NCBI GenBank assembly: GCA_032123035.1
Contig: JAQBFV010000364.1
Location: forward strand, 1 to 14,555
DNA length: 14,555 nucleotides
Direction: 5' to 3'
From: SG8-41 sp032123035
GTDB lineage: Bacteria > Pseudomonadota > Gammaproteobacteria > Burkholderiales > SG8-41
In this document: piece by piece, positions 1-6,690 of the stretch
How positions within the stretch are numbered: the first letter of the stretch is position 1
How the letters are laid out: each line of letters opens with the position of its first letter
The notes under the pieces: generated by a model
Seen by the model: the letters and a program-made list of their open reading frames with translations, nothing else
Databases searched by the model: none
What the model was told of the DNA's origin: nothing
Translations under genes and position numbers: made by a program

Positions 1-1260
1 CACCACCAGAATCACGATGTCGGTCACCTTGGCGCCGCGCGCCCGCATCGCGGTGAACGCCTCGTGGCCCGGGGTGTCGAGGAAGGTAACCATTCCCTTC
101 GGAGTATCGACGTGGTACGCGCCGATATGCTGCGTGATGCCCCCGGCTTCGTCACTCGCGACGCGCGTGCGCCGGATGTGGTCGAGGAGCGAGGTCTTGC
201 CGTGGTCGACATGCCCCATCACCGTCACCACCGGCGCGCGCGGCTCCAGCTTGATCTCTGCGCCCCCTTGCTGCTCCTCGACCAGGAACGCATCCGGCTC
301 ATCGAGTTTTGCGCGCTTGGCAACGTGCCCCATCTCCTCGACCAGAATCATGGCTGACTCCTGATCGAGCACCTGGTTGATCGTCACCATAGTGCCCATC
401 TTCATGAGCGCCTTGATGACCTCGGCCGCCTTGACGGACATCTTGTGCGCAAGATCGCCGACAGTGATCGTCTCGGGTACCGTAACCTCACGCACGACTG
501 GCTCGGTGGGCGCCGCAAGCGCGCGCTGCCCGTCGCTATCCTCGCGGTGGGCCCCGTGGCGCGCCTTGCGGTCGCGCCAGCCCATGCCACCCGACGCGTC
601 GCCACGCGTCTTGATCGTGCGCCGCTTGACACCCTCGTTCCTCCAAACAACGGGTTTGGGCTGTTTCTTCGCCTTCTTCTGTGCCTTTTCCGCCTTTTCC
701 GCGGGATCGACCGTTGGCTTGTGCAGCGTGCCATCAACGACGAGCCCGGCGGCGGCCCCCACGGCGGCGGCTGGTTTCGCTTCCTCCGCGGGCATGGCCT
801 CAACAGCGACTTCCGTCTCCTTCTTGCGCCGCTTCTTCTCGGCGTCCTCGGTCTGGCGCGCCGCCAACTCGCCCTGTCTTTTCGCCTCCTCCTCGCGCAG
901 GGCAATCTGCTCCGCGTCGAGCACGGGTTTGGGCGCCTCGGCCGCCTCCGCGTCGGGCGCTTCGCGCTTGACCAGCACGCGCTTCTTGCGCACCTCCACC
1001 TGGATCGTGCGCGCTTTGCCAGTGCTGTCCGACTTGCGGATCTCGCTGGTCTGCCGCCGCGTCAGCGTGATCTTCTGCTTGGCTTCCTTGGCACCGTGTG
1101 ACTGGCGCAGATAATCCAGCAGCTGGGTCTTGTCTTTCTCCGTAAGCGCCGTTTCCTCCGTGAGCGCCTTCTTCACGCCCGCCGCATGCAGCTGCTCGAT
1201 GAGCAACGTCGGCGGCAGCCCAAGCTGCGTTGCAAATTCCGTGACATTGATCTGCGCCAT
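1..1260 (-). CDS. infB: Translation initiation factor IF-2, N-terminal part (runs off left edge)
   Basis: IF-2 is the GTPase that places initiator fMet-tRNA on the 30S subunit and promotes 50S joining. The reading frame is open from the ATG at 1258-1260 to position 1, giving 420 codons; the C-terminal half is outside the window. The N-terminus (MAQINVTEFATQLGLPPTLL) is the IF2_N helical domain. It is followed by a long Lys/Glu/Ala-rich linker (about residues 60-250), then a second IF2_N-type domain (VTVPETITVGDLAHKMSVKA region). The G domain follows, with P-loop GHVDHGKT at residues 349-356 and the G3 motif DTPGH at 395-399. The start lies 12 nt after the nusA stop, with only a weak AGGCG ribosome site, so translational coupling is plausible. 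Identification is very secure; the truncation is only the window edge. Confidence 0.98.
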   Translation of the reverse strand, partial: MAQINVTEFATQLGLPPTLLIEQLHAAGVKKALTEETALTEKDKTQLLDYLRQSHGAKEAKQKITLTRRQTSEIRKSDSTGKARTIQVEVRKKRVLVKREAPDAEAAEAPKPVLDAEQIALREEEAKRQGELAARQTEDAEKKRRKKETEVAVEAMPAEEAKPAAAVGAAAGLVVDGTLHKPTVDPAEKAEKAQKKAKKQPKPVVWRNEGVKRRTIKTRGDASGGMGWRDRKARHGAHREDSDGQRALAAPTEPVVREVTVPETITVGDLAHKMSVKAAEVIKALMKMGTMVTINQVLDQESAMILVEEMGHVAKRAKLDEPDAFLVEEQQGGAEIKLEPRAPVVTVMGHVDHGKTSLLDHIRRTRVASDEAGGITQHIGAYHVDTPKGMVTFLDTPGHEAFTAMRARGAKVTDIVILVV

Positions 1261-1272
1261 TGCGGTTTTCGC

Positions 1273-2775
1273 CTATGAATTGGTCTCAGCGGTCTCAGTG
1301 GTCTCAGCGAACCACGGCGCGCGGGCAGCCATGATGAGCTCTTTTGCGCGCTCGGCGTCGAGAGCGGTCAGCTCGATCAGGTCATCCGTCGCGAAATCGG
1401 CCAGGGCCTCCTGGGTGCCGACGCCTTTCGCGGCAAGCATGCGCGCCGTATCGTTATCCATACCCTCGACCTTCAGCAGGTCCTCGATGTCGTGCTCGAC
1501 TTGCTCCTCGCTCACGATGGCCTGCGTGAGCAGGGCGTTGCGCGCGCGGCTGCGAAGCTCGTTGACGGTCGCTTCATCGAACGACTCGATCTCGAGCATC
1601 TCGGGCATCGGCACGTAGGCGACTTCCTCGAGCGTGTTGAAGCCTTCCGCAACCAGGATGTCGGCGACCTCTTCATCGACATCCAGCTTTTCCATGAAGA
1701 GGCTCCGCATACGCACCGCGTCTTCTTGGCCCTTCTTCTCGGAGTCGTCGAGCGTCATGAGATTCAGCTCCCAGCCGGTGAGCTCGCTCGCGAGGCGTAC
1801 ATTCTGCCCGCCGCGGCCGATCGCCTGGGCAAGGTTCTCCTCGTCGACGACGATGTCCATGCTGTGCGCTTCCTCGTCGACCTTGATCTTGCTCACTTCC
1901 GCCGGCGCCAGCGCATTGATCACGAACTGCGCCGGGTCTTCTGCCCAGAGAATGATGTCGATACGCTCGCCGGCAAGCTCGGACGTCACCGCCTGCACGC
2001 GCGACCCGCGCATGCCAACACAGGTTCCGATCGGATCGATGCGGCGGTCCTTGGATAGCACGGCGATCTTGGCGCGGGAACCGGGATCGCGCGCCGCCGC
2101 CCGGATCTCGAGCAGGCCATCCTCGAGCTCCGGAACCTCGAGCTCGAACAGCGACGTCACGAATGACGGCGCGGTGCGGGACAAGATGAGTTGCGGACCC
2201 CGGTTCACGCGGTCGATCTTCCAGACGTAGGCGCGCACACGGTCGCCCACGCGCAGGTTCTCTTTGGGGATCATCTGCTCACGCGGCAGCATGGCCTCGA
2301 GGCGCCCGGACTCGACGATCGCGTTGCCGCGCTCCATGCGCTTGATCACGCCGGTCACAAGGCTTTCATTGCGCGCGAGAAAGTCGTTCAGGATCTGCTC
2401 GCGCTCGGCGTCGCGGATTTTCTGCAGAATCACCTGCTTCGCCGCCTGCGCACCGATGCGCCCGAACTCCACCGGCTCGAGCGACTCTTCGATGTACTCC
2501 TCGAGGTTGATGTCCGACTTGAGCTTCACCGCCTCCGACAGCGCGATCTGATGGGCGGGGGTCTCGATCGTCTCGTCCGGCACCACCTGCCAGCGCCGGA
2601 ACGACTGAAAATCGCCTGTCAACGGGTCGACCGCCACGCGCACGTCGACATCCTCGTGAAACCGCTTCTTGGTCGCCGACGCCAGCGCGAGCTCCAGCGC
2701 ACCGAAGACCGTCACCTTGTCGACGTTCTTCTCCCGTGCCAGGGCATCCACCAACAGCAAAAGTTCTCGGCTCAT
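1273..2775 (-). CDS. nusA: Transcription termination/antitermination factor NusA
   Basis: NusA binds RNA polymerase and nascent RNA and modulates pausing, intrinsic termination and antitermination. At 500 aa it is close to E. coli NusA (495). Visible domains in order: the RNAP-binding N-terminal domain (about 1-130), S1 domain (about 137-201), KH1 (about 230-290, with IGTCVGMRGSRV), KH2 (about 300-345, with AIGRGGQNVRLAS), and two acidic repeats (about 364-425 and 430-488), as in proteobacterial NusA. The ATG at 2775 has a GGGAG ribosome site and lies 18 nt after the rimP stop. The extreme C-terminus (ETTETAETNS) is encoded by three tandem 9-bp units. As part of the rimP-nusA-infB operon it may act on the terminator in its own leader (inference). 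Confidence 0.98.
   Translation of the reverse strand: MSRELLLLVDALAREKNVDKVTVFGALELALASATKKRFHEDVDVRVAVDPLTGDFQSFRRWQVVPDETIETPAHQIALSEAVKLKSDINLEEYIEESLEPVEFGRIGAQAAKQVILQKIRDAEREQILNDFLARNESLVTGVIKRMERGNAIVESGRLEAMLPREQMIPKENLRVGDRVRAYVWKIDRVNRGPQLILSRTAPSFVTSLFELEVPELEDGLLEIRAAARDPGSRAKIAVLSKDRRIDPIGTCVGMRGSRVQAVTSELAGERIDIILWAEDPAQFVINALAPAEVSKIKVDEEAHSMDIVVDEENLAQAIGRGGQNVRLASELTGWELNLMTLDDSEKKGQEDAVRMRSLFMEKLDVDEEVADILVAEGFNTLEEVAYVPMPEMLEIESFDEATVNELRSRARNALLTQAIVSEEQVEHDIEDLLKVEGMDNDTARMLAAKGVGTQEALADFATDDLIELTALDAERAKELIMAARAPWFAETTETAETNS
1282..1308. repeat. Three tandem 9-bp repeats encoding the NusA C-terminal tail
   Basis: On the plus strand the units are GGTCTCAGC, GGTCTCAGT and GGTCTCAGC, without gaps. 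They encode the Thr/Ala-Glu-Thr tail of NusA, beyond the second acidic repeat. A 9-bp unit keeps frame, so copy number could vary between strains without damaging the protein (inference). Confidence 0.8.
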
Positions 2776-2793
2776 CGGTTACTCCCGCATAGT

Positions 2794-3222
2794 TCAGATG
2801 TTCGGCACCAGGCGCGCCGTTTCCATGTCACCCAGCTCGAGCGATACCACCCTGCCATCGACCTCGAGTTGCACCCGGCCTGCATTCGCCTCGCGCACCA
2901 CGCCGAGAAAGTTGCGCTGCCCGTCCACCGGCACACGCATCTTCACGCGCGCCCGCTGCCCGGCGAAGCGCACGAAATCTCCTTCCTTCTTGAGCAGGCG
3001 GTCGAGCCCCGGCGAAGATACTTCCAGCCGCTCATAGTTCACGTTCTCCACTGTCAACACACGGCTGACCTGGTGGCTGACCGCAGCGCAGTCGTCCACA
3101 TTCACACCGCCGGGCCGGTCGATGTAGAGACGCAGCAGTTGCCCCTTGGCCGGGCGCTCGACGCCCACCAGTTCGTAGCCCATGCCGGTCACGGTCGTTT
3201 CCAGTAACTCGTTAAAATTCAT
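2794..3222 (-). CDS. rimP: Ribosome maturation factor RimP
   Basis: RimP is needed for maturation of the 30S subunit. This 142-aa protein has the usual two-domain layout: an alpha/beta N-terminal domain (about 1-75) with the conserved stretch YERLEVSSPGLDRLLK at 63-78, and a small C-terminal SH3-like beta barrel (about 80-142). It is the first gene of the rimP-nusA-infB operon, the classical proteobacterial arrangement. The ATG at 3222 is the only sensible start. No clear Shine-Dalgarno sequence precedes it, because the upstream bases are the U-tract of a terminator hairpin. No metY tRNA gene is found upstream, unlike in E. coli. Confidence 0.97.
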   Translation of the reverse strand: MNFNELLETTVTGMGYELVGVERPAKGQLLRLYIDRPGGVNVDDCAAVSHQVSRVLTVENVNYERLEVSSPGLDRLLKKEGDFVRFAGQRARVKMRVPVDGQRNFLGVVREANAGRVQLEVDGRVVSLELGDMETARLVPNI

Positions 3223-3242
3223 CGCAAATCTACGCTACAAAC

Positions 3243-3265
3243 AAAAAAATGGGCGGACCGCCCAT
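3243..3265 (-). terminator. Intrinsic terminator in the rimP leader (probable attenuator)
   Basis: Read on the minus strand, ATGGGCG-GTC-CGCCCAT forms a 7-bp GC-rich stem with a 3-nt loop (3249-3265), followed at once by seven U (3249-3243). This is a textbook rho-independent terminator. It lies between the rimP promoter and the rimP start codon, about 20 nt upstream of the ATG, so transcripts must read through it to express rimP-nusA-infB. A premature terminator upstream of rimP is known in enterobacteria (rimP leader). That it works as an attenuator here is inference. Confidence 0.8.
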
Positions 3266-3274
3266 CTTCTGTTT

Positions 3275-3290
3275 CCCCCTGAATCGGGGG
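3275..3290 (-). promoter_or_regulatory. 5' hairpin of the rimP leader RNA
   Basis: On the minus strand CCCCC-GATTCA-GGGGG gives a 5-bp all-GC stem with a 6-nt loop. It lies at or within a few bases of the predicted transcript 5' end and 9 nt before the terminator hairpin. It could protect the 5' end or take part in an alternative fold with the terminator; no clear antiterminator pairing was found by eye. Confidence 0.5.
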
Positions 3291-3295
3291 TGCAA

Positions 3296-3324
3296 AGTGT
3301 AACAAAAATCACGCCTGAATCCAA
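3296..3324 (-). promoter_or_regulatory. Sigma70-type promoter of rimP-nusA-infB
   Basis: On the minus strand, TTGGAT (3324-3319) and TACACT (3301-3296) are separated by exactly 17 bp, a good match to -35/-10 consensus. Transcription would start near 3289-3291, giving a leader of about 70 nt that contains the 5' hairpin and the terminator hairpin. It is the best candidate in the divergent lexA-rimP spacer for this strand. Confidence 0.65.
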
Positions 3325-3453
3325 TACATAGCCGCGAAAAAGCGCTCTGAACGTTCAACTGAAAATCCTTTGCATTCATTTGCGGTTGTCTTTGAACGCC
3401 GATTGCGGGGCATCCAGAGCGCTGGCCCGCGACCGAAGCCTTGCGCCGTGCGC

Positions 3454-3481
3454 TTGCCTGATGCCGAATACTGTATATACT
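3454..3481 (+). promoter_or_regulatory. lexA promoter
   Basis: TTGCCT (3454-3459) and TATACT (3476-3481) are separated by 16 bp. The -10 hexamer lies inside the SOS box at 3471-3486, so bound LexA would block RNA polymerase. Expected start is near 3488, leaving a leader of about 88 nt before the lexA ATG. Confidence 0.65.
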
Positions 3482-3486
3482 TACAG
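3471..3486. promoter_or_regulatory. SOS box (LexA operator)
   Basis: CTGTATATACTTACAG fits the CTGT-N8-ACAG operator read by E. coli-type LexA; with flanks TA and TT it is close to the E. coli consensus. It overlaps the lexA -10 element, as expected for autorepression. It is the only such site I found in the spacers of the lexA-imuA-imuB-dnaE2 cassette. Confidence 0.93.
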
Positions 3487-3575
3487 TTAAGATTAGACCC
3501 TGGGTGCTGGTTTTAACCGCGTGCGTTGAAAACAGACTGATCGCCGCTCAACGCGCGCTGGATAGAGAAAGGAAA

Positions 3576-4178
3576 ATGGACGAACTGACCCCCCGCCAGG
3601 CGCAGATCCTGCGCCTGATCCGCGAGCACCTCGAGCATTCCGGCTTCCCGCCGACGCGCGCCGAAATCTGTCGCGCCATGGGCTTTCGCTCCCCCAACGC
3701 CGCGGAGGAGCACTTGCGGGCGCTTGCCCGCAAGGGCGCGATCGACATGGCGCCCGGCGCTTCGCGCGGCATCCGGCTGAGGCAAGCGCCGGGCATCCCG
3801 GTGGTGGGGCGCGTTGCCGCCGGCAGCCCCCTCCTCGCCGAACAGCACATCGAGGGCCGCTACCAGCTTGATCCCGCCCTGTTCAGTCCGCGCGCCGATT
3901 ACCTGCTCCGGGTGCGTGGAATGAGCATGCGCGATGCCGGGATTCTCGATGGCGATCTGTTAGCGGTGCATGCGACCCGCGAGGCGCGTTCCGGACAGAT
4001 TGTGGTGGCACGCCTGCATGACGAAGTCACGGTCAAGCGCTTCCGGCGCCAGGGCAGCCTCGTGCGGCTGCTGCCCGAGAACCCCGAGTTCAGGCCGATC
4101 CACGTCAACCCGCAGCGCGACGCCCTGGTCATCGAAGGGATCGGCGTAGGGATCGTCCGCAACGGAAAACCTTTATAA
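3576..4178 (+). CDS. lexA: LexA repressor (SOS regulator, self-cleaving)
   Basis: LexA represses SOS genes and cleaves itself when RecA filaments form on single-stranded DNA. The protein is 200 aa, the normal length. Residues 1-70 form the winged-helix DNA-binding domain; FRSPNAAEEHLRAL at 37-50 is essentially the E. coli recognition helix (S39, N41, A42, E44, E45), which matches the E. coli-type operator upstream. The cleavage bond is A82-G83 in VGRVAAGSPLLAEQHIEG. The catalytic pair is S117 (RGMSM) and K154 (VTVKRF) in the peptidase S24 domain. I chose the ATG at 3576 because LexA begins MDELTPRQ and AGAAAGGAAA precedes it; an in-frame ATG at 3504 would add an unconserved 24-aa extension. 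The gene heads the mutasome cassette and represses itself and probably the genes downstream. Confidence 0.97.
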   Translation: MDELTPRQAQILRLIREHLEHSGFPPTRAEICRAMGFRSPNAAEEHLRALARKGAIDMAPGASRGIRLRQAPGIPVVGRVAAGSPLLAEQHIEGRYQLDPALFSPRADYLLRVRGMSMRDAGILDGDLLAVHATREARSGQIVVARLHDEVTVKRFRRQGSLVRLLPENPEFRPIHVNPQRDALVIEGIGVGIVRNGKPL

Positions 4179-4185
4179 CCCTATC

Positions 4186-4361
4186 GAACCGCCAAGACGC
4201 CAAGAACGCCAACGCACACAAATAAGATCAAACACCAAGCTGAACCACGGAGAGGCGGAGAAATTCGCAGAGCGAGCAGATTTTATGGGTTTTGTTTCTC
4301 TCCTTTTCTCCGCGGTTCAAATTGTTCTGTTCCCGTTTCTCTCGGCGCCTTGGCGGTTCAA
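4186..4361. repeat. 176-bp palindromic repeat element, copy A (lexA-imuA spacer)
   Basis: Outer arms GAACCGCCAAGACGCC (4186-4201) and GGCGCCTTGGCGGTTC (reverse complement matches 15/16) bound the element. Inner arms TGAACCACGGAGA (4241-4253) and TCTCCGCGGTTCA (4307-4319) pair at 12/13. A second copy, 150/176 identical and ungapped, lies at 6776-6951 in the same orientation. There is no transposase or open frame inside. It resembles dispersed palindromic intergenic repeats or a MITE-like element; the family is not recognised. It fills most of the 250-bp lexA-imuA gap, where I see no promoter or SOS box. Confidence 0.85.
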
Positions 4362-4386
4362 GGTTTGTGGGTCGTTTTTGATTTTG

Positions 4387-4414
4387 ATCGGCGTCTATCG
4401 GCGTTCATCGGCGG
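4387..4414. repeat. Decamer repeat, copy 1, just upstream of imuA
   Basis: Three tandem units of about 10 bp with core ATCGGCG. The reverse complement matches 27 of 28 positions at 5081-5108, so imuA is flanked by an inverted pair. It ends 14 bp before the imuA ATG and so forms part of its 5' leader. Confidence 0.85.
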
Positions 4415-4428
4415 TTTAAATTGTTTTT

Positions 4429-5208
4429 ATGGCTTCCGCTCTCGATCTCGTGCTGCAAAACCCGGCCATCTGGCGCGGCAACGACTGCGCGCGGGTGGCT
4501 GTGCCGAGCGTGCCGAGCGGCTTCGCCGAGCTCGATGTGCAGCTCCCGGGCGGAGGGTGGCCGGCAGGCGCGCTGACCGAGATCTATGCCGAACGCCCCG
4601 GTGTCGGTGAATTGCAGCTCGTCATGCCAGCCGCCGCGTGCCTCACGCAGTCGGAACGCTGGATCACGCTGGTTGCCCCGCCTTATCTTCCCTACCCGCC
4701 CGCGCTCGCCGCCCATGGCGTAAAACTGTCCCGCCTTCTGCTGGTGCAGGCGCCCGCCGTGGATGAAAGTCTGTGGGCCTGCGAGCAAGCTTTGCGTGCG
4801 GGCAGCTGCGGCGCCGTAATGGTCTGGCTGAACCAGGTCCATGAACGTGCGCTCAAGCGCCTGCAACTCGCCGCAGAGACAAGCGGCGCGCTGGTGCTGC
4901 TGTTCCGTGCCTCTCGTAGCATCCCCGCCTCGCCCGCGGCGTTGCGGTTGCACGTCAGCCGATCCGAAAGCAGGACGGTGGTGCGCATCCTCAAGCGCCG
5001 CGGCGGTGGCATGCCGGCACCGGTCACGCTCGACCTGCACGGTACCCTCGTGGAACGGAGCAAGATCAAGAGCAATTTGGCCGCCGATGAACGCCGATGG
5101 ACGCCGATAAAAAAAGAAAAATCAACCTCTGTAGCAAGAAGCCCGGTGAGTAGTGAGCGGCAACCGCAGCCAAAGTCACTCTTTCGCTTACCGCTTACCA
5201 AATCCTGA
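4429..5208 (+). CDS. imuA: ImuA, SOS mutagenesis accessory protein (RecA-like fold)
   Basis: ImuA (also described as SulA/RecA-like) works with ImuB and DnaE2 in damage-induced translesion synthesis; it is thought to link the mutasome to RecA/DNA. At 259 aa it has the family N-terminus (GFAELDVQLPGGGWPAGALTEIY, residues 31-53). The Walker A position reads AERPGVGELQL, lacking the Lys-Thr of a working P-loop, as is common in ImuA. Conserved sequence ends near LDLHGTLVERSK (about residue 213). The last 44 residues or so are low-complexity and encoded by repeat DNA (decamers 5081-5108, heptamers 5146-5200), probably an acquired tail. The ATG at 4429 has no Shine-Dalgarno sequence. It lies 250 bp after lexA without its own SOS box, so it is probably co-transcribed from the lexA promoter. 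Confidence 0.9.
   Translation: MASALDLVLQNPAIWRGNDCARVAVPSVPSGFAELDVQLPGGGWPAGALTEIYAERPGVGELQLVMPAAACLTQSERWITLVAPPYLPYPPALAAHGVKLSRLLLVQAPAVDESLWACEQALRAGSCGAVMVWLNQVHERALKRLQLAAETSGALVLLFRASRSIPASPAALRLHVSRSESRTVVRILKRRGGGMPAPVTLDLHGTLVERSKIKSNLAADERRWTPIKKEKSTSVARSPVSSERQPQPKSLFRLPLTKS
5081..5108. repeat. Decamer repeat, copy 2, inside the imuA 3' end
   Basis: Tandem units CCGCCGATGA, ACGCCGATGG and ACGCCGAT(AA), read in frame as part of the ImuA tail (AADERRWTP). It is the inverted partner of 4387-4414 (27/28). A further fragment of the same type (GATCGGCG, 5207-5214) overlaps the imuA stop codon. Confidence 0.85.
5146..5200. repeat. Heptamer repeats in opposed orientation, imuA 3' end
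   Basis: GTGAGTA-GTGAGCG (5146-5159) is followed by exact tandem CGCTTAC-CGCTTAC (5185-5198), whose reverse complement is GTAAGCG twice. The unit is therefore similar on both strands. The stretch is translated as part of the ImuA tail. It resembles the heptamer array inside dnaE2 at 9375-9402 in unit length, though the unit sequence differs. Confidence 0.65.
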
Positions 5209-5233
5209 TCGGCGCTTATCTGCGGTTCCATAG

Positions 5234-6676
5234 ATGCTGTGGCTCGCCCTGCACTTCCCCACCCTCGCGCTCGATGTCTACACGCGCGGCGCGCGCGCGC
5301 CTTCACCGCTCGCTATCGCCTCCTCTCCCGGCAATAACGCCGTCGTCCTTACCTGCAATCATTCCGCGCACCACTGCGGTGTGTGGTCCGGCATGCCGCT
5401 GGCTGCGGCGTGCGCACTGTCTTCGGAGCTGGTGGTGATAGCGCGTGATGTCGCGGCTGAACGCACGGCGCTGGAGCGTATCGCCGCATGGGCGCTCCAG
5501 TTCACGCCGGCCGTGAGCATCGCCCGACCCGCCGAAGTTCTGCTGGAAATCGCGGGCTCGCTCAAGCTGTTCGGGGGACTCAACCGGCTCCGCGCCCAGC
5601 TCGAGAACGGACTCGCCGAGCTCGGCTACAGCTTCGTCCTTGCCTGCTCCCCGACACCGCTTGCTGCGCAGCTTTTTGCGCGCGCCGGCCTGCCGGCAAG
5701 AATCCGGCACCGCGATGCATTGCGAGCGGGCCTCGGCCAGCTTTCGGTGGACGCATTCGGCCTGCCCCTCGAGTCGGGCACCCTGCTGCGCGCTATCGGT
5801 GTTCGCACCCTCGATGATTGCCTGCGGCTGCCGCGCGACGGCGTGGCGCGCCGCCTCGGCCAGAAGTTGCTCGACACCTTCGATCGCGCGCTGGGTTATA
5901 TCCCGGATCCGCGGCCAAATTTCATTCCGCCCGCAGATTTTGTGGCGGCACTGACGCTGCCAGCGCCGGTACACGAGGCCGAGCAACTGCTGTTCGCCGC
6001 CCGCCGGCTGCTCGCCGAGCTGTGTGGCTTCCTTTGCGCCACCGGTAACGGCGCGCAGCGCCTCGCCTTTGCCCTTGCGCACGAAGATCGCGCCGAGACA
6101 TGGTTCACGCTGGATCTCACGGCAGCGACCCGCGATCTCGAGCATCTGGTGAGCGTGCTGCGCGAGCGCCTGGAGCGCCTGGCTCTACCTCGCCCCGCTA
6201 CAGCAATCACCCTGAAAAGCGAGCTGCTGCTACCCACGCCTTCGCGCAATCTCTCGCTCCTTCCCGACAGTCGTGAGCACGCCGAGGCCGTTGGCCGCTT
6301 GATCGAGCGTCTCCGGGCGCGCCTGAGCTCCGGCGCGGTCAAGGGACTGGACACCGCCACCGATTACCGGCCGGAGCGTGCGTGGCAAATCTGCGAACCG
6401 GGGAATGGATACGGCGCGCAGGAGACGCGTCCCGTCGTCCGCCCCTTGTGGCTGCTCGCCTCGCCGCAGCCGTTGAGAGAGATCGGGGCCATGCCTCATT
6501 ACCAGGGACCACTCGCTTTGCTGGCGGGACCGGAGCGTATCGAGTCGGGATGGTGGGACGGCGGCGATGTTGCGCGCGACTATTTCATCGCCCGCAATCC
6601 GGCTCACGCCCTGCTGTGGGTCTACCGCGAGCGCCGCCACGATGGCGGCTGGTATCTCCACGGCTTTTTTGCGTGA
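5234..6676 (+). CDS. imuB: ImuB, Y-family-like mutasome hub protein without polymerase active site
   Basis: ImuB is a catalytically dead relative of DinB/Pol IV that connects ImuA, DnaE2 and the beta clamp during SOS mutagenesis. The protein is 480 aa. The Y-family core is visible: the N-terminal motif reads LWLALHFPTLAL where DinB has acidic metal ligands, and the second catalytic motif reads ARPAEVLLEIAGS (residues 97-109) where DinB has SxDEAxxD, so the first Asp is replaced by Ala100. A helix-hairpin-helix-like segment follows (about 184-221), then a little-finger region. The C-terminus, AGPERIESGWWDGGDVARDY (431-450) through WYLHGFFA, is diagnostic of ImuB. RPLWLL at 403-408 might be a clamp-binding peptide (guess). 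The ATG is 25 bp after imuA, with no Shine-Dalgarno sequence, right after a repeat fragment ending GCGGTT. Confidence 0.93.
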   Translation: MLWLALHFPTLALDVYTRGARAPSPLAIASSPGNNAVVLTCNHSAHHCGVWSGMPLAAACALSSELVVIARDVAAERTALERIAAWALQFTPAVSIARPAEVLLEIAGSLKLFGGLNRLRAQLENGLAELGYSFVLACSPTPLAAQLFARAGLPARIRHRDALRAGLGQLSVDAFGLPLESGTLLRAIGVRTLDDCLRLPRDGVARRLGQKLLDTFDRALGYIPDPRPNFIPPADFVAALTLPAPVHEAEQLLFAARRLLAELCGFLCATGNGAQRLAFALAHEDRAETWFTLDLTAATRDLEHLVSVLRERLERLALPRPATAITLKSELLLPTPSRNLSLLPDSREHAEAVGRLIERLRARLSSGAVKGLDTATDYRPERAWQICEPGNGYGAQETRPVVRPLWLLASPQPLREIGAMPHYQGPLALLAGPERIESGWWDGGDVARDYFIARNPAHALLWVYRERRHDGGWYLHGFFA

Positions 6677-6690
6677 ACACCAAAAACCTG

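Noticed and set aside
2191..3207. 338-aa open frame on the plus strand
   Set aside because: Antisense to nusA and rimP, His/Arg/Leu-rich with no family resemblance; a shadow frame.
3348..3357. Palindrome TGAACGTTCA in the lexA-rimP spacer as a second regulator site
   Set aside because: Contains GAAC and GTTC but without the 4-bp gap of Gram-positive type LexA sites, and no regulator can be assigned; a 10-bp palindrome alone is weak evidence.
3300..3470. metY-type tRNA gene upstream of rimP, as in E. coli
   Set aside because: No cloverleaf or TTCGA-type T-loop could be found on the minus strand in this spacer.
4186..4361. Insertion sequence or transposon
   Set aside because: Too short, no transposase frame and no clear target-site duplication; kept as a non-autonomous palindromic repeat.
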